A stretch of DNA of 64,000 nucleotides from Thermophagus sp052400625 (lineage in GTDB: Bacteria > Bacteroidota > Bacteroidia > Bacteroidales > Marinilabiliaceae), in NCBI GenBank assembly GCA_052400625.1, contig JBQTGH010000004.1; one strand, 5' to 3'. The position numbers and the translations under genes were made by a program. This document shows, piece by piece, positions 36,322 to 46,724 of this stretch (the first letter of the stretch is position 1; each line of letters begins with the position of its first letter). The notes beneath the pieces were generated by a model that saw only the letters and a list, made by a program, of their open reading frames with translations, was not told where the DNA came from and did no database searches.

Positions 36322-37307
36322 TTCGTGGGGTTGCTTTTATTTACTATCGGAATTGCAATCAGGGAAAGCAGGCCTGTCACAACGATCATTCCGTTGAGAG
36401 AACCATGTACCAAAAGGGCAAAGGCAGAAGCCTGGGGCGACTCAACACCAAAAAACAACAAGGTGGAGATTACCAAAAAATGCCAAGGACCAATTCCTCC
36501 TTGTACCGGAGCCACCATTCCAAAGCTACCCAGCACAAACACAGCGAATCCTTCGCCGGGCCCCAGGTGCCGAGTAAAAGGAAACCCCCAGAAACACACA
36601 TATATCATCAAGAAATATAGGACATAGATAAATATCGTATGAAAAATAAATGCGGGTTTGTTTTTTACATCCCGAAACGAGAAGAGGCCTTCTTTAAACT
36701 TGTGCCACAATTCCCTTATCTTGCTAAAAATTTTCCAGGCCAAGATCCTTTTTCTGAATTGTATGATCATCCCCAAAAGCAACAAAGCAGAAACATAAAA
36801 CCCCCAAGATGAAAAAAACCCTTTAACTCCGGCCAGTTCCATTTTGTTTTGAACCACCTCGGCAAAAACATTGTATTGTATCACCACCACCAAAACCAAT
36901 GATAAGAGAAGCATAATGAGATCAATCACCCGTTCGGTTACCACCGTCCCCACCAGTCGGGAAAAGGAAGCGTTTTCATAGCGGCTCAAGACGGCACACC
37001 GGGATATTTCGCCCATTCGGGGGATGGCCAGATTCGCCAGGTATCCAATCATGACTGCCAAAAAAGTATTTAACAAACCGGGGCGTTTTTCTACGGGTTC
37101 GATAAGCATTTGCCAGCGGATGGTTCGACTGATATGACTGAGAAGACCCAATACCAGGGAAAGAAATATCCACCCATAGCTAACATCTTTTTTCATGATA
37201 TTGGTTAGTGTCTGCGGATCCTGGTCTTTGTAGAGCCACCATAAAATGGTCAATCCTAGAGCGAGAAATATAAAAATCCGGAGGCCTTTGCTAATTGCTT
37301 TAGTCAT
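36318..37307 (-). CDS. Flippase-like membrane protein (LPG-synthase TM domain family), copy 1
   Basis: A 329-residue membrane protein of the same family as the gene after it. Conserved parts are MIGYLANLAIPRMGEISRCA (about 86-105), SRLVGTVVTERVIDLIMLLL, and GSFGMVAPVQGGIGPWHFLV (about 257-276). It lacks a soluble catalytic domain. As first gene of the pair it is divergent from ksgA (220 bp between start codons). The substrate, probably a lipid or lipid-linked sugar, is not known. Confidence 0.84.
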   Translation of the reverse strand: MTKAISKGLRIFIFLALGLTILWWLYKDQDPQTLTNIMKKDVSYGWIFLSLVLGLLSHISRTIRWQMLIEPVEKRPGLLNTFLAVMIGYLANLAIPRMGEISRCAVLSRYENASFSRLVGTVVTERVIDLIMLLLSLVLVVVIQYNVFAEVVQNKMELAGVKGFFSSWGFYVSALLLLGMIIQFRKRILAWKIFSKIRELWHKFKEGLFSFRDVKNKPAFIFHTIFIYVLYFLMIYVCFWGFPFTRHLGPGEGFAVFVLGSFGMVAPVQGGIGPWHFLVISTLLFFGVESPQASAFALLVHGSLNGMIVVTGLLSLIAIPIVNKSNPTK

Positions 37308-37434
37308 CTTGTTTGGTGTTTATCTATTTTGCGCCGATGCAACGATTAATCCGGGAACAACTTTTCCCTTCTCTATTTTGATCAGTAAAGACAAATTGTT
37401 TGGGCGTGGTGACTCTTTCCCTCATAAAAAGTCT

Positions 37435-37442
37435 TACCTTTG
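37435..37442 (+). promoter_or_regulatory. -7 promoter element of ksgA
   Basis: TACCTTTGCA at 37435-37444 is the extended -7 form typical of Bacteroidetes housekeeping promoters. It lies 86 bp before the ksgA start codon used here and about 130 bp upstream of the divergent flippase gene. No TTTG is seen 19 bp upstream. Confidence 0.5.
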
Positions 37443-37527
37443 CAGCGCCAATAAGATGCAATTTTACGAAATACGGTTCTTATGGCAAAAAGTTTTGTTA
37501 TACATTAATAGATCCCCACCATGGAAG

Positions 37528-38304
37528 ATGAGGAGAGTCAAACCCAAAAAATACCTAGGACAGCATTTTCTCAACGATCAACACATTGCTGCCAAGATCG
37601 TCGAGGCCTTGCCCCTTCCACCCAATCAGGTGCTTGAAGTAGGGCCAGGGATGGGTGTGCTCACTCAATATCTTTCCAAAATAGAAAACATTGATCTTTC
37701 GCTGGTTGAAGTAGACGCCGAATCCATTGCGTACCTCAACCAACATTTTCCGGAGCTCAGAGATAAAACCATTTCTGCCGATTTTCTAAAACTTAATCTT
37801 TCAGAACTTTTTAGCGGCCAACTCTCCATCATTGGCAACTTCCCCTATAACATTTCCAGTCAAATATTTTTCAAAGTTCTTGAAAACCGAGATCAGGTAA
37901 AATATGTCACCGGGATGGTACAACGGGAGGTGGGACGCCGCATCACATCAGGTCCGGGCAGCAGAGATTACGGAATTTTAAGTGTATTAATGCAGGCGTG
38001 GTATCATCCGGAATATCTGTTTACGGTGGATGAACATGTTTTTTCGCCTCCCCCAAAGGTAAAGTCGGCGGTGATTCGCTTTACCAGAAATGATGTGGAA
38101 GCACTTGACTGTGATGAAAAACTGTTTTTACGGGTGGTAAAAACCGCTTTTAACCAACGGCGAAAAACATTGCGAAACAGCCTAAAAAGTTTTGATATAG
38201 GGGATCAGGTTGCTGCCAACAGTGAGTTGTTTCAGAAAAGGCCGGAACAACTTGGCGTGGAAGAGTTTGTCAAACTAACCAACATAATAGAGAGGTCGAT
38301 GTAA
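37528..38304 (+). CDS. ksgA: 16S rRNA dimethyladenosine transferase (RsmA/KsgA)
   Basis: Dimethylates the two adjacent adenosines in the 3' terminal hairpin of 16S rRNA during ribosome assembly. The ATG at 37528 (MRRVKPKKYLGQHFLNDQ) gives 258 residues, the normal length; the frame is open far upstream, but the promoter element at 37435 excludes starts before it. SAM-binding EVGPGMGVLTQYL (about 32-44) and the catalytic NFPYNIS (NxPY motif, about 107-113) are clear. mgtE follows after 36 bp. Confidence 0.96.
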   Translation: MRRVKPKKYLGQHFLNDQHIAAKIVEALPLPPNQVLEVGPGMGVLTQYLSKIENIDLSLVEVDAESIAYLNQHFPELRDKTISADFLKLNLSELFSGQLSIIGNFPYNISSQIFFKVLENRDQVKYVTGMVQREVGRRITSGPGSRDYGILSVLMQAWYHPEYLFTVDEHVFSPPPKVKSAVIRFTRNDVEALDCDEKLFLRVVKTAFNQRRKTLRNSLKSFDIGDQVAANSELFQKRPEQLGVEEFVKLTNIIERSM

Positions 38305-38340
38305 GACAATTTTTTGTTTGTGGAATAAAAATCCTGAGGT

Positions 38341-39705
38341 ATGGCCAATTTTGAACTTACCAGAAAATTTGTAGAGGAACTGAAGACCCTGATAGAGAAT
38401 CAGGATAAAGAAGCGGTCTCCAGGATTCTTGAAGATCTTCACCCGGCAGATATTGCCGAATTGTTCGAAGAAATAAGCATCGACGAGGCTAAATACATCT
38501 ATTTTTTACTTGACGATGACAAAGCAGCCGATGTTCTGATTGAGCTGGATGAGAATGACCGTCTGCAATTTCTAGATTCCCTTCCCAGCGAAGTCATTGC
38601 CCGACGATTCATCGACAAGATGAACTCCGATGATGCGGCGGACGTCATCTCTGAATTTGAGCCTTCCAGACAGCAAGAAGTCCTCTCCTATATTGAAGAT
38701 GTTAATGTTGCAGGCGATATCGTTGATCTTCTTAATTATGATGAGAATACGGCCGGAGGCCTAATGGCCAAAGAGCTGATAAAAGTGAAAGAGAACTGGA
38801 GTATTCCCACCTGCTTAAGAAGCATGCGACGTCAGGCCGAAAACATCGACGAAGTCTATTATGTATATGTTGTCGACAACAATGGAACCCTGAAGGGGAC
38901 GCTTTCTCTGAAAAAAATGCTGTTAAGCACTTCCGGCACCTTGGTCAGCGACATCTACAATCCGGATGTCATATCGGTGGGAGTAGACACGCCGGCCGAA
39001 GAGGTGAGTAATATCATGGACAAATATGGACTGGTAGCGCTTCCTGTGGTAGATCCCGTCGGTCGCTTGGCAGGCCGTATCACCATTGACGACGTCGTGG
39101 ATTTCATGCGTGAAGAGGCCGGAAAAGATTACGCACTGGCTTCCGGTATTACCGGTGATGTGGAGGCCTCGGACAGCATTTGGCTACTGACCAGGGCTAG
39201 AATACCTTGGCTTTTCATCGGGCTGATTGGTGGCTTGTTTGGATCAAGGGTGGTAGGTAGCTTTGGAGGCATTCTTGATGTATATCCACAACTTGCATTT
39301 TTTATGCCGCTAATTGCTGCTATGGGTGGTAACGTTGGGATTCAGTCGTCTGCAATTGTGGTCCAATCCATCGCCGCCGGCACGATGGGACTTGCTTCCC
39401 CCGTTAAAAAGTTGATGAAAGAATTAAGTGTAGCTATTTTAAATGCTTCGGTACTCGCTGGTCTGGCATTTGTTTACAACACCCTTATAGGATCTCAGGA
39501 AGCACTTACGCTGACCGTCTCCGGGGCCATGTTTTCCGTTATCATCTTTGCCTCTCTATTTGGCGCCATTGTTCCGCTCTTCCTAAATAAAATAAAAATA
39601 GACCCAGCCGTTGCTACGGGACCTTTTGTTACCACCCTTAATGACATCATCGGCATGGGCATTTATTTAACCATTGGCACCTTCTTTTTTAATTGGCTGG
39701 TATAA
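38341..39705 (+). CDS. mgtE: MgtE magnesium transporter
   Basis: Magnesium channel of the inner membrane gated by cytosolic Mg2+. The 454 residues have the standard order: acidic superhelical N domain (1-130, many Asp/Glu), two CBS domains (about 140-255, including VDTPAEEVSNIMDKYGLVAL), and five membrane helices from about 285, with GGNVGIQSSAIVVQ and PFVTTLNDIIGMG lining the pore. A terminator follows. It is probably co-transcribed with ksgA. Confidence 0.96.
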   Translation: MANFELTRKFVEELKTLIENQDKEAVSRILEDLHPADIAELFEEISIDEAKYIYFLLDDDKAADVLIELDENDRLQFLDSLPSEVIARRFIDKMNSDDAADVISEFEPSRQQEVLSYIEDVNVAGDIVDLLNYDENTAGGLMAKELIKVKENWSIPTCLRSMRRQAENIDEVYYVYVVDNNGTLKGTLSLKKMLLSTSGTLVSDIYNPDVISVGVDTPAEEVSNIMDKYGLVALPVVDPVGRLAGRITIDDVVDFMREEAGKDYALASGITGDVEASDSIWLLTRARIPWLFIGLIGGLFGSRVVGSFGGILDVYPQLAFFMPLIAAMGGNVGIQSSAIVVQSIAAGTMGLASPVKKLMKELSVAILNASVLAGLAFVYNTLIGSQEALTLTVSGAMFSVIIFASLFGAIVPLFLNKIKIDPAVATGPFVTTLNDIIGMGIYLTIGTFFFNWLV

Positions 39706-39752
39706 ATAAATGAGGAGTTTTCAAGAATAATAAAGAAACCATTTTTACCAGA

Positions 39753-39792
39753 AAAGCCCGCGAAAATGTACCATCTTCATTTCGCGGGCTTT
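39753..39792 (+). terminator. Intrinsic terminator after mgtE
   Basis: AAAGCCCGCGAAA at 39753-39765 pairs with TTTCGCGGGCTTT at 39780-39792, a perfect 13-bp stem with a 14-base loop; the T-run is short. It lies between mgtE and the convergent GH43 gene and may serve both strands. Confidence 0.8.
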
Positions 39793-39952
39793 AGCATGAG
39801 AATTATTCTCCAGAGCCATACCCCATTTTCAGCCTGAATTATATCTCAGGTTAGGTGCTCGGACACACTAAATTAAACGCCATCTTTTTTTTGTCCAGAA
39901 TGGTTCTTCGTCGGAAATTACCCTAAAAAACTATTAATACCTGCAACTTTAG

Positions 39953-41617
39953 CTATTTTTTCATTTTGCCCCAATATGTTGCATTAAGATTTTTTTCCGT
40001 TCCGGCATAAACAAATGTTACCCTACGTGGGTTTGCTTCCCAGTCGACTTCGCGCTCGACACAAACCACAACATTTCCTAATGTAAGTTGTTTTTTTGTG
40101 GCATCGTAACTCCAATTTCCGGATAATGCCCCTGACATAGTACCATTCGCTTTTAGTGTAAGGGACGAAGCTTGATTTTGTACCCCATAAGTGTATCGAA
40201 GGGTAATATGCTCCCATGTTCCTACAAGCGAATCTTTGGTTATGGTTCCGTAATCAGGGACAGCGGCATACCGTTCGGGCAATGCTATCGGCCATAGATT
40301 GTCTGGTTCATCTTGTGAGGCCGGACACCATACTATGCGTCGTACATGTCCCATCATTATGGCATTTGAATATGGATTGCCATTTACGTTGGGAGGCAAC
40401 CGTCCTTGCGATATGTAAAACCATTCATCGGTATCTTCCTTTTGGGAAATACTGCAGTGTGATATGCCTACCCATCCGTAACTAAGATTGAATTTGTATG
40501 GATGGGTCACAATTGGATAGCAGTCACCTCTTCCATTAGTAAAGTTACGTCCGGAGATATCGTAGTATGGACCTTCGATGTTTGTGCTTCTTACCACTCG
40601 CGTGTTGTATGGTATATCCAAGCCATCGTAGGCCAAAAATAAATAGTAGTAACCATCTTTATATATTATTTCAGGCGCTTCACTTCCTTGCCAACGCGAC
40701 GAAGATGTTCTTGTTCCAATTCTCACACCATAACGGGCTGTTAGCTCACTTACGCTGTTAGCATAAGGTTCTCCGAGTGTGTTAAGAGGCTTACCGGACT
40801 CCGGATCTACCTGCAATAATGCAAAGCCGCTATGCCATGAGCCATGTATAAGATAATGCTTTCCTTCCGGGGTAACAATGTAAGTAGGATCGATGGCATT
40901 ATAATAAAAATAGGCCTCCCAATCAGATAAACTTGACCGACTGTAGTCTAACCCACGATCAGAAGATGAAGTGGTAACGAAACCTTTGTCAGTCCAGACC
41001 GCCCCGGCGGGATCGATCGATTCGCACATGCCGATAAAGGCCCGTTCGGTCCAACTTCCATCGAAGTTATTTGGCGTGTTGGCTTTCCCGGTTTTAATGT
41101 AGTTATCAATAACTATGCTGTAATACATCCGGAGAATATCTTGCCCCCCAACATTGACCCGTCTTACGACCGGAGCCCAGAACCCGTAACGTATATCGTT
41201 TTCGGAGATAACTTCAAGCCCCATGCGCAACCTAATGGCATTAAGAGAATCGGCCACCCATGAGGGCGGCTCATAAAAAGGACCTCCTACCCATTCCCAA
41301 TTCACCAAATCGGTTGAACGTTTACCCTGGAAATGACCATGTCCTTCATGCTCATTTCCATACGAAGCATCGGTCCCATACATATAGTAATATCCATTGT
41401 AGTATGCGACCGATGGATCGTGCACATTGGCAAGATTCCACTCATTTCTGTTTGCCCACGATGCTATCGAGGAATAGTCGTCGGCGTAAGTTGGAATGGT
41501 AAAGCCGGTTTCCTCTTCAGAATCATCTCTTTCAGGTTCAATATCATCATCTTTACACCCAACGATCGACAGAGGCAATAGGCTTATAGATAAAACCAGT
41601 ATATGTTTTATTCTCAT
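39953..41617 (-). CDS. GH43 lipoprotein, endo-arabinanase-like
   Basis: Cleaves arabinan-type polysaccharide at the cell surface. The 554-residue protein has a lipoprotein signal (LLPLSIVGCKDDD, Cys21) with an acidic stretch after the cysteine, typical of surface export in Bacteroidetes. The five-bladed GH43 propeller shows the general base Asp in NVHDPSVAYYNGYYYMYG (about 64-81), the modulating Asp in AIDPTYIVTPEG and the acid Glu in GSEAPEIIYKDGYYYLF. A C-terminal beta domain of about 90 residues (LVGTWEHITLRY onward) resembles the domain found at the end of Bacteroides endo-alpha-1,5-arabinanases. Last gene of the utilisation operon. Confidence 0.88.
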   Translation of the reverse strand: MRIKHILVLSISLLPLSIVGCKDDDIEPERDDSEEETGFTIPTYADDYSSIASWANRNEWNLANVHDPSVAYYNGYYYMYGTDASYGNEHEGHGHFQGKRSTDLVNWEWVGGPFYEPPSWVADSLNAIRLRMGLEVISENDIRYGFWAPVVRRVNVGGQDILRMYYSIVIDNYIKTGKANTPNNFDGSWTERAFIGMCESIDPAGAVWTDKGFVTTSSSDRGLDYSRSSLSDWEAYFYYNAIDPTYIVTPEGKHYLIHGSWHSGFALLQVDPESGKPLNTLGEPYANSVSELTARYGVRIGTRTSSSRWQGSEAPEIIYKDGYYYLFLAYDGLDIPYNTRVVRSTNIEGPYYDISGRNFTNGRGDCYPIVTHPYKFNLSYGWVGISHCSISQKEDTDEWFYISQGRLPPNVNGNPYSNAIMMGHVRRIVWCPASQDEPDNLWPIALPERYAAVPDYGTITKDSLVGTWEHITLRYTYGVQNQASSLTLKANGTMSGALSGNWSYDATKKQLTLGNVVVCVEREVDWEANPRRVTFVYAGTEKNLNATYWGKMKK

Positions 41618-41698
41618 GTCTGATATTTTTATTAAAACTACCTTATCAATATTTAGAAGTGCATCGATAAGGAAGTCTTTAAATTACGCAAATATCTA

Positions 41699-43474
41699 CT
41701 ACTCTAGCTCAACAACAGGACGAATATTCCATTTTTCTCTGAAAGCAGGCCCGTTATCTTCATTCTTATTTGCGGAGTTTCCTTCAAGCTTTGGGTTGGC
41801 ATTAAGCGTAGATTGATAGATTGGAAAATATTCATGTCCCTTATAGAAGTACTGGAATGACGAAGCGCTGGCGGTTTCGGCGCTAAGTTCATCGGTATTG
41901 ACAATGATTTCGTCATTTTCGTTTTTAGGTGCCAACTTGTAATATCCATGTTCAACCAATTGATTAAGACGTGATTCATCATAAAAGAATCCCCACCTGA
42001 TGAGATCAATACCACGTCCATTTTCACATCCGAATTCTTTAGGACGTTCAACATTAGCAATTTGTTCGAACAGATGATCTGCCGTAGGGAAGTCGGAGAG
42101 TTGGAGATCTTCAAGAGCAACACGACGACGGACTTCGTTAATGTAATTGATCGCAGTTTGAGTGGGACCATTGATTTCGTTTTCGCATTCTGCGGCTCGC
42201 AATAAAACGTCACTATAACGCATAAGACGCAGGTTAACACCACAATGCAATCCATTCGTTATAGAGCTGTATAAGTTGGACCTTGCATTGGTAAACTTCG
42301 CTATTGATATGCCACCCTGTGAACTGTTCGACAGTGGAGTTTCACTTATCTCTTGCCGATAAACAACATTATTACGTGGATCTCCATCGGGATATGCTGC
42401 CGTATTTTGATCGGTGTAAGTATTATACTCCTCCTCGTAGGTAACAAGGGTCCAGTATAAACGAGGATCCAGACGACCATCCGTACAGGTCTCTTTTTTG
42501 AACAGGTTATATAACCAAACTGATCCGGCCAGGTCGCCCCAGCTACCCAATTCCTGAGAGGCATAATTACTTTCAATAGCATGCCCCTGTGTTGCTTCCG
42601 AGCTTATATTTACCGGCGTCCACTCTTCATCGGTACCTCCTGTTCCATAGTTCATATACTGAACTTCGAAGAGACTTTCAGCGTTGTTTTCCGTATCTTC
42701 TCTGAAGTTAGCACCGTAATCATCCATCAATTCATAATGTCCGTACTCCCCGGCAATGATATCTTTTAATATAGTATAAGCCTCTTCATATTTATGACGA
42801 AACATAAGAGCACGAGCCAAGTATCCAGCAGCGGCACCACATGTGGCACGCCCCTTAGCCCATTCGCCTCCTTCATCACGTGACGGAAGCATTTGCATAG
42901 CTTTGTTCAGGTCAGCCTCTATTTGATCAAACACCTCATCCTGAGTATTATTGGAGGCATACATCGTGTTGATATCTGAATAAGCTGCATAATCTGTAAT
43001 CAATGGAACAGTCTGATAATAGGTAGCCAGGTGATAATATGCCAGAGCTCTAAGGAAGAGCGCTTGTCCGGATATCTGATTATAGGATTCTTCAGACATA
43101 TCAACATTATCAACTTTCGACAAAACAAAGTTTGTTCGGTTTACGACATGATACAAGTCGCGCCATGGCCACAAATCACCTATTTCAATGGTACCAGGAG
43201 AATTGAGGTTGTCGTACTCCAGATACCACTGTTGTGAGGAGTTCCATACTTCGTCGCCACGTACCGCATCTAAAGTGTATCCCACACGGGCAAATGTACC
43301 TTCTAGCCGAATACGGTTGTAGCAGGCAATGATAGCCTCCTCAAGTTCGGGTTCTGAATCACCAAAATCGTATGTAGTCTGACTGTTCGGGTTCGTGACA
43401 TCGAGCTGGTCATTGCAGGCCATCATGCCGCCAATGAGCGTCAATATTATCAGTATTATCTTAAACCTTTTCAT
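41699..43474 (-). CDS. SusD/RagB-family glycan-binding lipoprotein
   Basis: Surface lipoprotein that captures oligosaccharides and acts as the lid of the SusC channel. The 591-residue protein has a lipoprotein signal (LILTLIGGMMACND, Cys20), then the SusD N-terminal domain with TPR-like helices (NFVLSKVDNVDMSEESYNQI, GQALFLRALAYYHLATYY) and the RagB/SusD C-terminal domain (LMRYSDVLLRAAECENEING, INEVRRRVAL). It starts 27 bp after susC in the same operon. Confidence 0.95.
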   Translation of the reverse strand: MKRFKIILIILTLIGGMMACNDQLDVTNPNSQTTYDFGDSEPELEEAIIACYNRIRLEGTFARVGYTLDAVRGDEVWNSSQQWYLEYDNLNSPGTIEIGDLWPWRDLYHVVNRTNFVLSKVDNVDMSEESYNQISGQALFLRALAYYHLATYYQTVPLITDYAAYSDINTMYASNNTQDEVFDQIEADLNKAMQMLPSRDEGGEWAKGRATCGAAAGYLARALMFRHKYEEAYTILKDIIAGEYGHYELMDDYGANFREDTENNAESLFEVQYMNYGTGGTDEEWTPVNISSEATQGHAIESNYASQELGSWGDLAGSVWLYNLFKKETCTDGRLDPRLYWTLVTYEEEYNTYTDQNTAAYPDGDPRNNVVYRQEISETPLSNSSQGGISIAKFTNARSNLYSSITNGLHCGVNLRLMRYSDVLLRAAECENEINGPTQTAINYINEVRRRVALEDLQLSDFPTADHLFEQIANVERPKEFGCENGRGIDLIRWGFFYDESRLNQLVEHGYYKLAPKNENDEIIVNTDELSAETASASSFQYFYKGHEYFPIYQSTLNANPKLEGNSANKNEDNGPAFREKWNIRPVVELE

Positions 43475-43501
43475 TTTAATTATCTGTTTTTGATTTTGTT
43501 T

Positions 43502-46500
43502 CTAGAATGACATGTTTACACCAAACATTACACTTCGTGGCGTTGGATATGAAGCATAGTTGTAACCGGGGGTGAAGGTACCTCCGGCAAAGTCTACATT
43601 ATAACCTCGGTATTTCGAAAATGTAGCCAGATTCTGACCGGACACATAAACACGCACTCCGCGAACATAGCCACCAAACCATCTGTTAGGGAAGTTATAG
43701 CCAAATTCTATGTTGGCAATTTTCAGATATGATGCATCCTGAATGAAACGATCGCTGAACATATCGTTGGTGATGGAGCCCGTTGACTTGTAGGCAACGC
43801 GTGGGACATTGGTGTTTGTGTTTTCCGGAGTCCAAGCATTCAACAGATCAACGCTCTTATTGAGTGAACCATATGAGCTGCGCAATGTCACGTCAACAAA
43901 ATCCACAGCTTTAAAACCTGCCGCGCCAAATGTGGCAATGCTTAGATCAAAACCTTTCCATTCAAGACGGGCATTCAGACCGAAATTAACGTCTGGCAAA
44001 CCACTTCCCAGAAATTGTTGATCTTCGTTGGTAATTTCTCCATCATTGTTAATGTCGGCATAAGCCACATCTCCGGGTTGTGCTCCTGGTTGATTGATGT
44101 ACTCGCCTTCTGCGTTAACACGAGTATCTATCTCTTCTTGCGACTGAAAGATCCCTTCGTATACATAGCCATAGAATTGACCAACTTCACGTCCAACCTC
44201 AGTACGGCAGTAACCATTGGTCTGAGGTTCGTTTGAAACGCCCAGCTTTGTTACCTCGTTGTTGAGAGTAGAAACGTTTGCAGAAATTTCATACTTAACA
44301 GGATGTTGATGATTACGATAGGAAAGCAAGAACTCAAGACCTGAGTTTTCCATAGTTGCTGCGTTCATCTTTACTGTTGCATTGGTTGCACCTGCACTCA
44401 CCGGAACCTGTACATCAGTATGAAGGTCTTCTGAAATTGACTTATACCAATCGAAAGAGAATTCTAACTTATTGTTAAACATCGCGAGGTCAAGACCAAC
44501 ATCTATGGACTTCTTTTTTTCCCATCGAAGGACTTCGTTAACATAGTTGGATATGGCAGAACCTGTAACCTTATTATTTCCAAAGCTATATGTATAGTCA
44601 CCTCTCCGCATCGTATCCATGTAGTCGTAGGGACCTAAGTTCGTATCATTCCCAAGCTCGCCATAGCTCCCCCTAATCTTGAACAGACTGATTGTCGATT
44701 TAGGTATGGAAAAGAAATTTTCACGCTCAACACGCCACCCGGCAGATATTGAAGGGAAAAAGACCCATCTATCTACAGAAAGTCGACTTGATCCATCATA
44801 ACGACCTATTAACGATACAAGGTATTTGTCATCGAAATTGTAGTTTACACGTCCAATATAGGAGGCCAGAACCTCTTCAGTTTCCTCGGTTGCTGATGAT
44901 GTGTCCTCTGCATTGTCAATTTGCAGATAGTATGGTTCCGGAAGATTAACACCTTCACCAGAAAGTGTGTGAAATAAATTGCGTTCAAATGTTTGCCCCA
45001 CAACTGTATTAATATGATGCCGTCCAAAGCTACCATCATAGTTAATATAGTTTTCGATAAGCGCCGCACTATAGCTACGATATCCCTGAGTTAGGCGTTC
45101 ATTGCTTTTTGATAAATAGTTGGATGTACTTTGTATAAATGCAGGTACAAATGTAAAGTCCTTTGCAGTGGTTTTACTGTACGAAAGGTTAAGATTGTAA
45201 TCAAAGGTGTGATTGCTGCTCTTGTTACCAATCATATCTAAAAGGTCAACCTTTGCCGAACCAGAAGCGACGAAACGATCAACAATAGTGTTTCTTTTCA
45301 AAAGACTATTGGTAAGCAGAAGGTTTGTGACACGCAAATCTCCATGCACGTCATCGTAGTAGGTGCCAAAACCATAGGAATCGTATGTATATTCCGATGC
45401 TGCCGAAATTTTGTCATCCAGCACCCAGGTCGATTCATCGTACGCTTTGATTGTTGGAGGTTGAAGCAGGACCGAAGCCATTACAGGATATTGTGCACCA
45501 TACAAACCTTGAACATATTCGTTGGCATTACTCAGAGCCATATTGTCTTGATCACTGTGGCTAAACACTAAGTTAGTCTTAATCTCTACAAATTTAACGC
45601 TCATAGTGTTGTTGGCACGAGCAGTGTAACGTTCAAAATTAGGACCTGCACCTTGCATCGTTCCTTCTTGGGTATAGTAGTCGAGGGAGATGTTGTAAGT
45701 ATTGTTGGCACCACCTCCTGAAAGATTGATGTTGTGATTCTGACGAACACCTGTTTTGAACGCCTCATCATGCCAATTGGTATTAACTTCATCCGGATCG
45801 ATATATTTTTCACTGTTAGGATCGTATCCAGCAGGAACATCCATGCCACTGTTGTTGTAAGCCATGGTAACATATTCTCCATATTGGTAGGAGTCCATAA
45901 CATCGTACACGCCTTCTTCTACCTGGTCGAAACCAATGTAGCCGCTATAGTCTATTCTCATGGGTTGATTCTTCTTCCCTTTTTTCGTAGTGATGATCAC
46001 AACACCGTTGGCAGCTCGCGATCCGTAAATTGCTGCAGCAGAAGCATCCTTAAGAATCTGAAGGCTTTCAATATTATTTGGCGAGAAATCACGAATGGTT
46101 GTTCCAACAGGAACACCATCAACAACGTAAAGAGGGTCAGTACTACCAAATGAACCGATACCACGAATACGCACGACAGGATCAGCTCCTGGTTGACCAT
46201 CGGTTGTAATCCGGACTCCAGCTGCTTTTCCTTGTAGCATTGTTGAGATGTTTGAATGTGATACTTTCTTCATCTCTTCGGCATCTACAACAGCCACTGA
46301 ACCGGTTAAGTCAACTTTGCGTTGTGTACCGTAACCGACAACCACCACCTGATCGAGTTCTTTTATCTCCGCAACCAATGTAATGGTACCGAGATCACTT
46401 TTTCCTCCAACACTTACTTCAATACTTTTATATCCTATAAAAGATATTAAAAGGGTACCATCTGAAGGGACTGATAGGGAAAAATTCCCATCAATATCGG

Positions 46501-46699
46501 TAATAGTACCATTTGTTGTGCCACTTTGTTGTACGGTTGCACCCGGAAGCGTTTCACCGTTTTCGTCAACAATTATACCTTTTACTGTAATATTGTCTGT
46601 TTGAATTTCGGATATTTGATTTGCATGGTGATTGCCTTCTGCGTAGATTGTAGGCGAGATTACCAATAATCCAAATAGTATTAAATTGAAATATTTCAT
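43502..46699 (-). CDS. SusC/RagA-family TonB-linked outer-membrane transporter
   Basis: Energy-dependent outer-membrane importer for oligosaccharides. The 1065-residue protein has a signal peptide, a carboxypeptidase-regulatory-like domain (VKGIIVDENGETLPGATV, about 39-110), the SusC-type TonB/plug junction (ELDQVVVVGYGTQRKVDLTG), a plug with GVRITTDGQPGADPVVRIRG and PLYVVDGVPVG, then a long beta-barrel ending in Phe (PRSVMFGVNMSF). It pairs with the SusD gene downstream and follows the probable glycan-binding lipoprotein by 25 bp. Confidence 0.96.
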   Translation of the reverse strand: MKYFNLILFGLLVISPTIYAEGNHHANQISEIQTDNITVKGIIVDENGETLPGATVQQSGTTNGTITDIDGNFSLSVPSDGTLLISFIGYKSIEVSVGGKSDLGTITLVAEIKELDQVVVVGYGTQRKVDLTGSVAVVDAEEMKKVSHSNISTMLQGKAAGVRITTDGQPGADPVVRIRGIGSFGSTDPLYVVDGVPVGTTIRDFSPNNIESLQILKDASAAAIYGSRAANGVVIITTKKGKKNQPMRIDYSGYIGFDQVEEGVYDVMDSYQYGEYVTMAYNNSGMDVPAGYDPNSEKYIDPDEVNTNWHDEAFKTGVRQNHNINLSGGGANNTYNISLDYYTQEGTMQGAGPNFERYTARANNTMSVKFVEIKTNLVFSHSDQDNMALSNANEYVQGLYGAQYPVMASVLLQPPTIKAYDESTWVLDDKISAASEYTYDSYGFGTYYDDVHGDLRVTNLLLTNSLLKRNTIVDRFVASGSAKVDLLDMIGNKSSNHTFDYNLNLSYSKTTAKDFTFVPAFIQSTSNYLSKSNERLTQGYRSYSAALIENYINYDGSFGRHHINTVVGQTFERNLFHTLSGEGVNLPEPYYLQIDNAEDTSSATEETEEVLASYIGRVNYNFDDKYLVSLIGRYDGSSRLSVDRWVFFPSISAGWRVERENFFSIPKSTISLFKIRGSYGELGNDTNLGPYDYMDTMRRGDYTYSFGNNKVTGSAISNYVNEVLRWEKKKSIDVGLDLAMFNNKLEFSFDWYKSISEDLHTDVQVPVSAGATNATVKMNAATMENSGLEFLLSYRNHQHPVKYEISANVSTLNNEVTKLGVSNEPQTNGYCRTEVGREVGQFYGYVYEGIFQSQEEIDTRVNAEGEYINQPGAQPGDVAYADINNDGEITNEDQQFLGSGLPDVNFGLNARLEWKGFDLSIATFGAAGFKAVDFVDVTLRSSYGSLNKSVDLLNAWTPENTNTNVPRVAYKSTGSITNDMFSDRFIQDASYLKIANIEFGYNFPNRWFGGYVRGVRVYVSGQNLATFSKYRGYNVDFAGGTFTPGYNYASYPTPRSVMFGVNMSF

Positions 46700-46724
46700 G
46701 ATTTAATTTTTTTTATTCAAGTGG

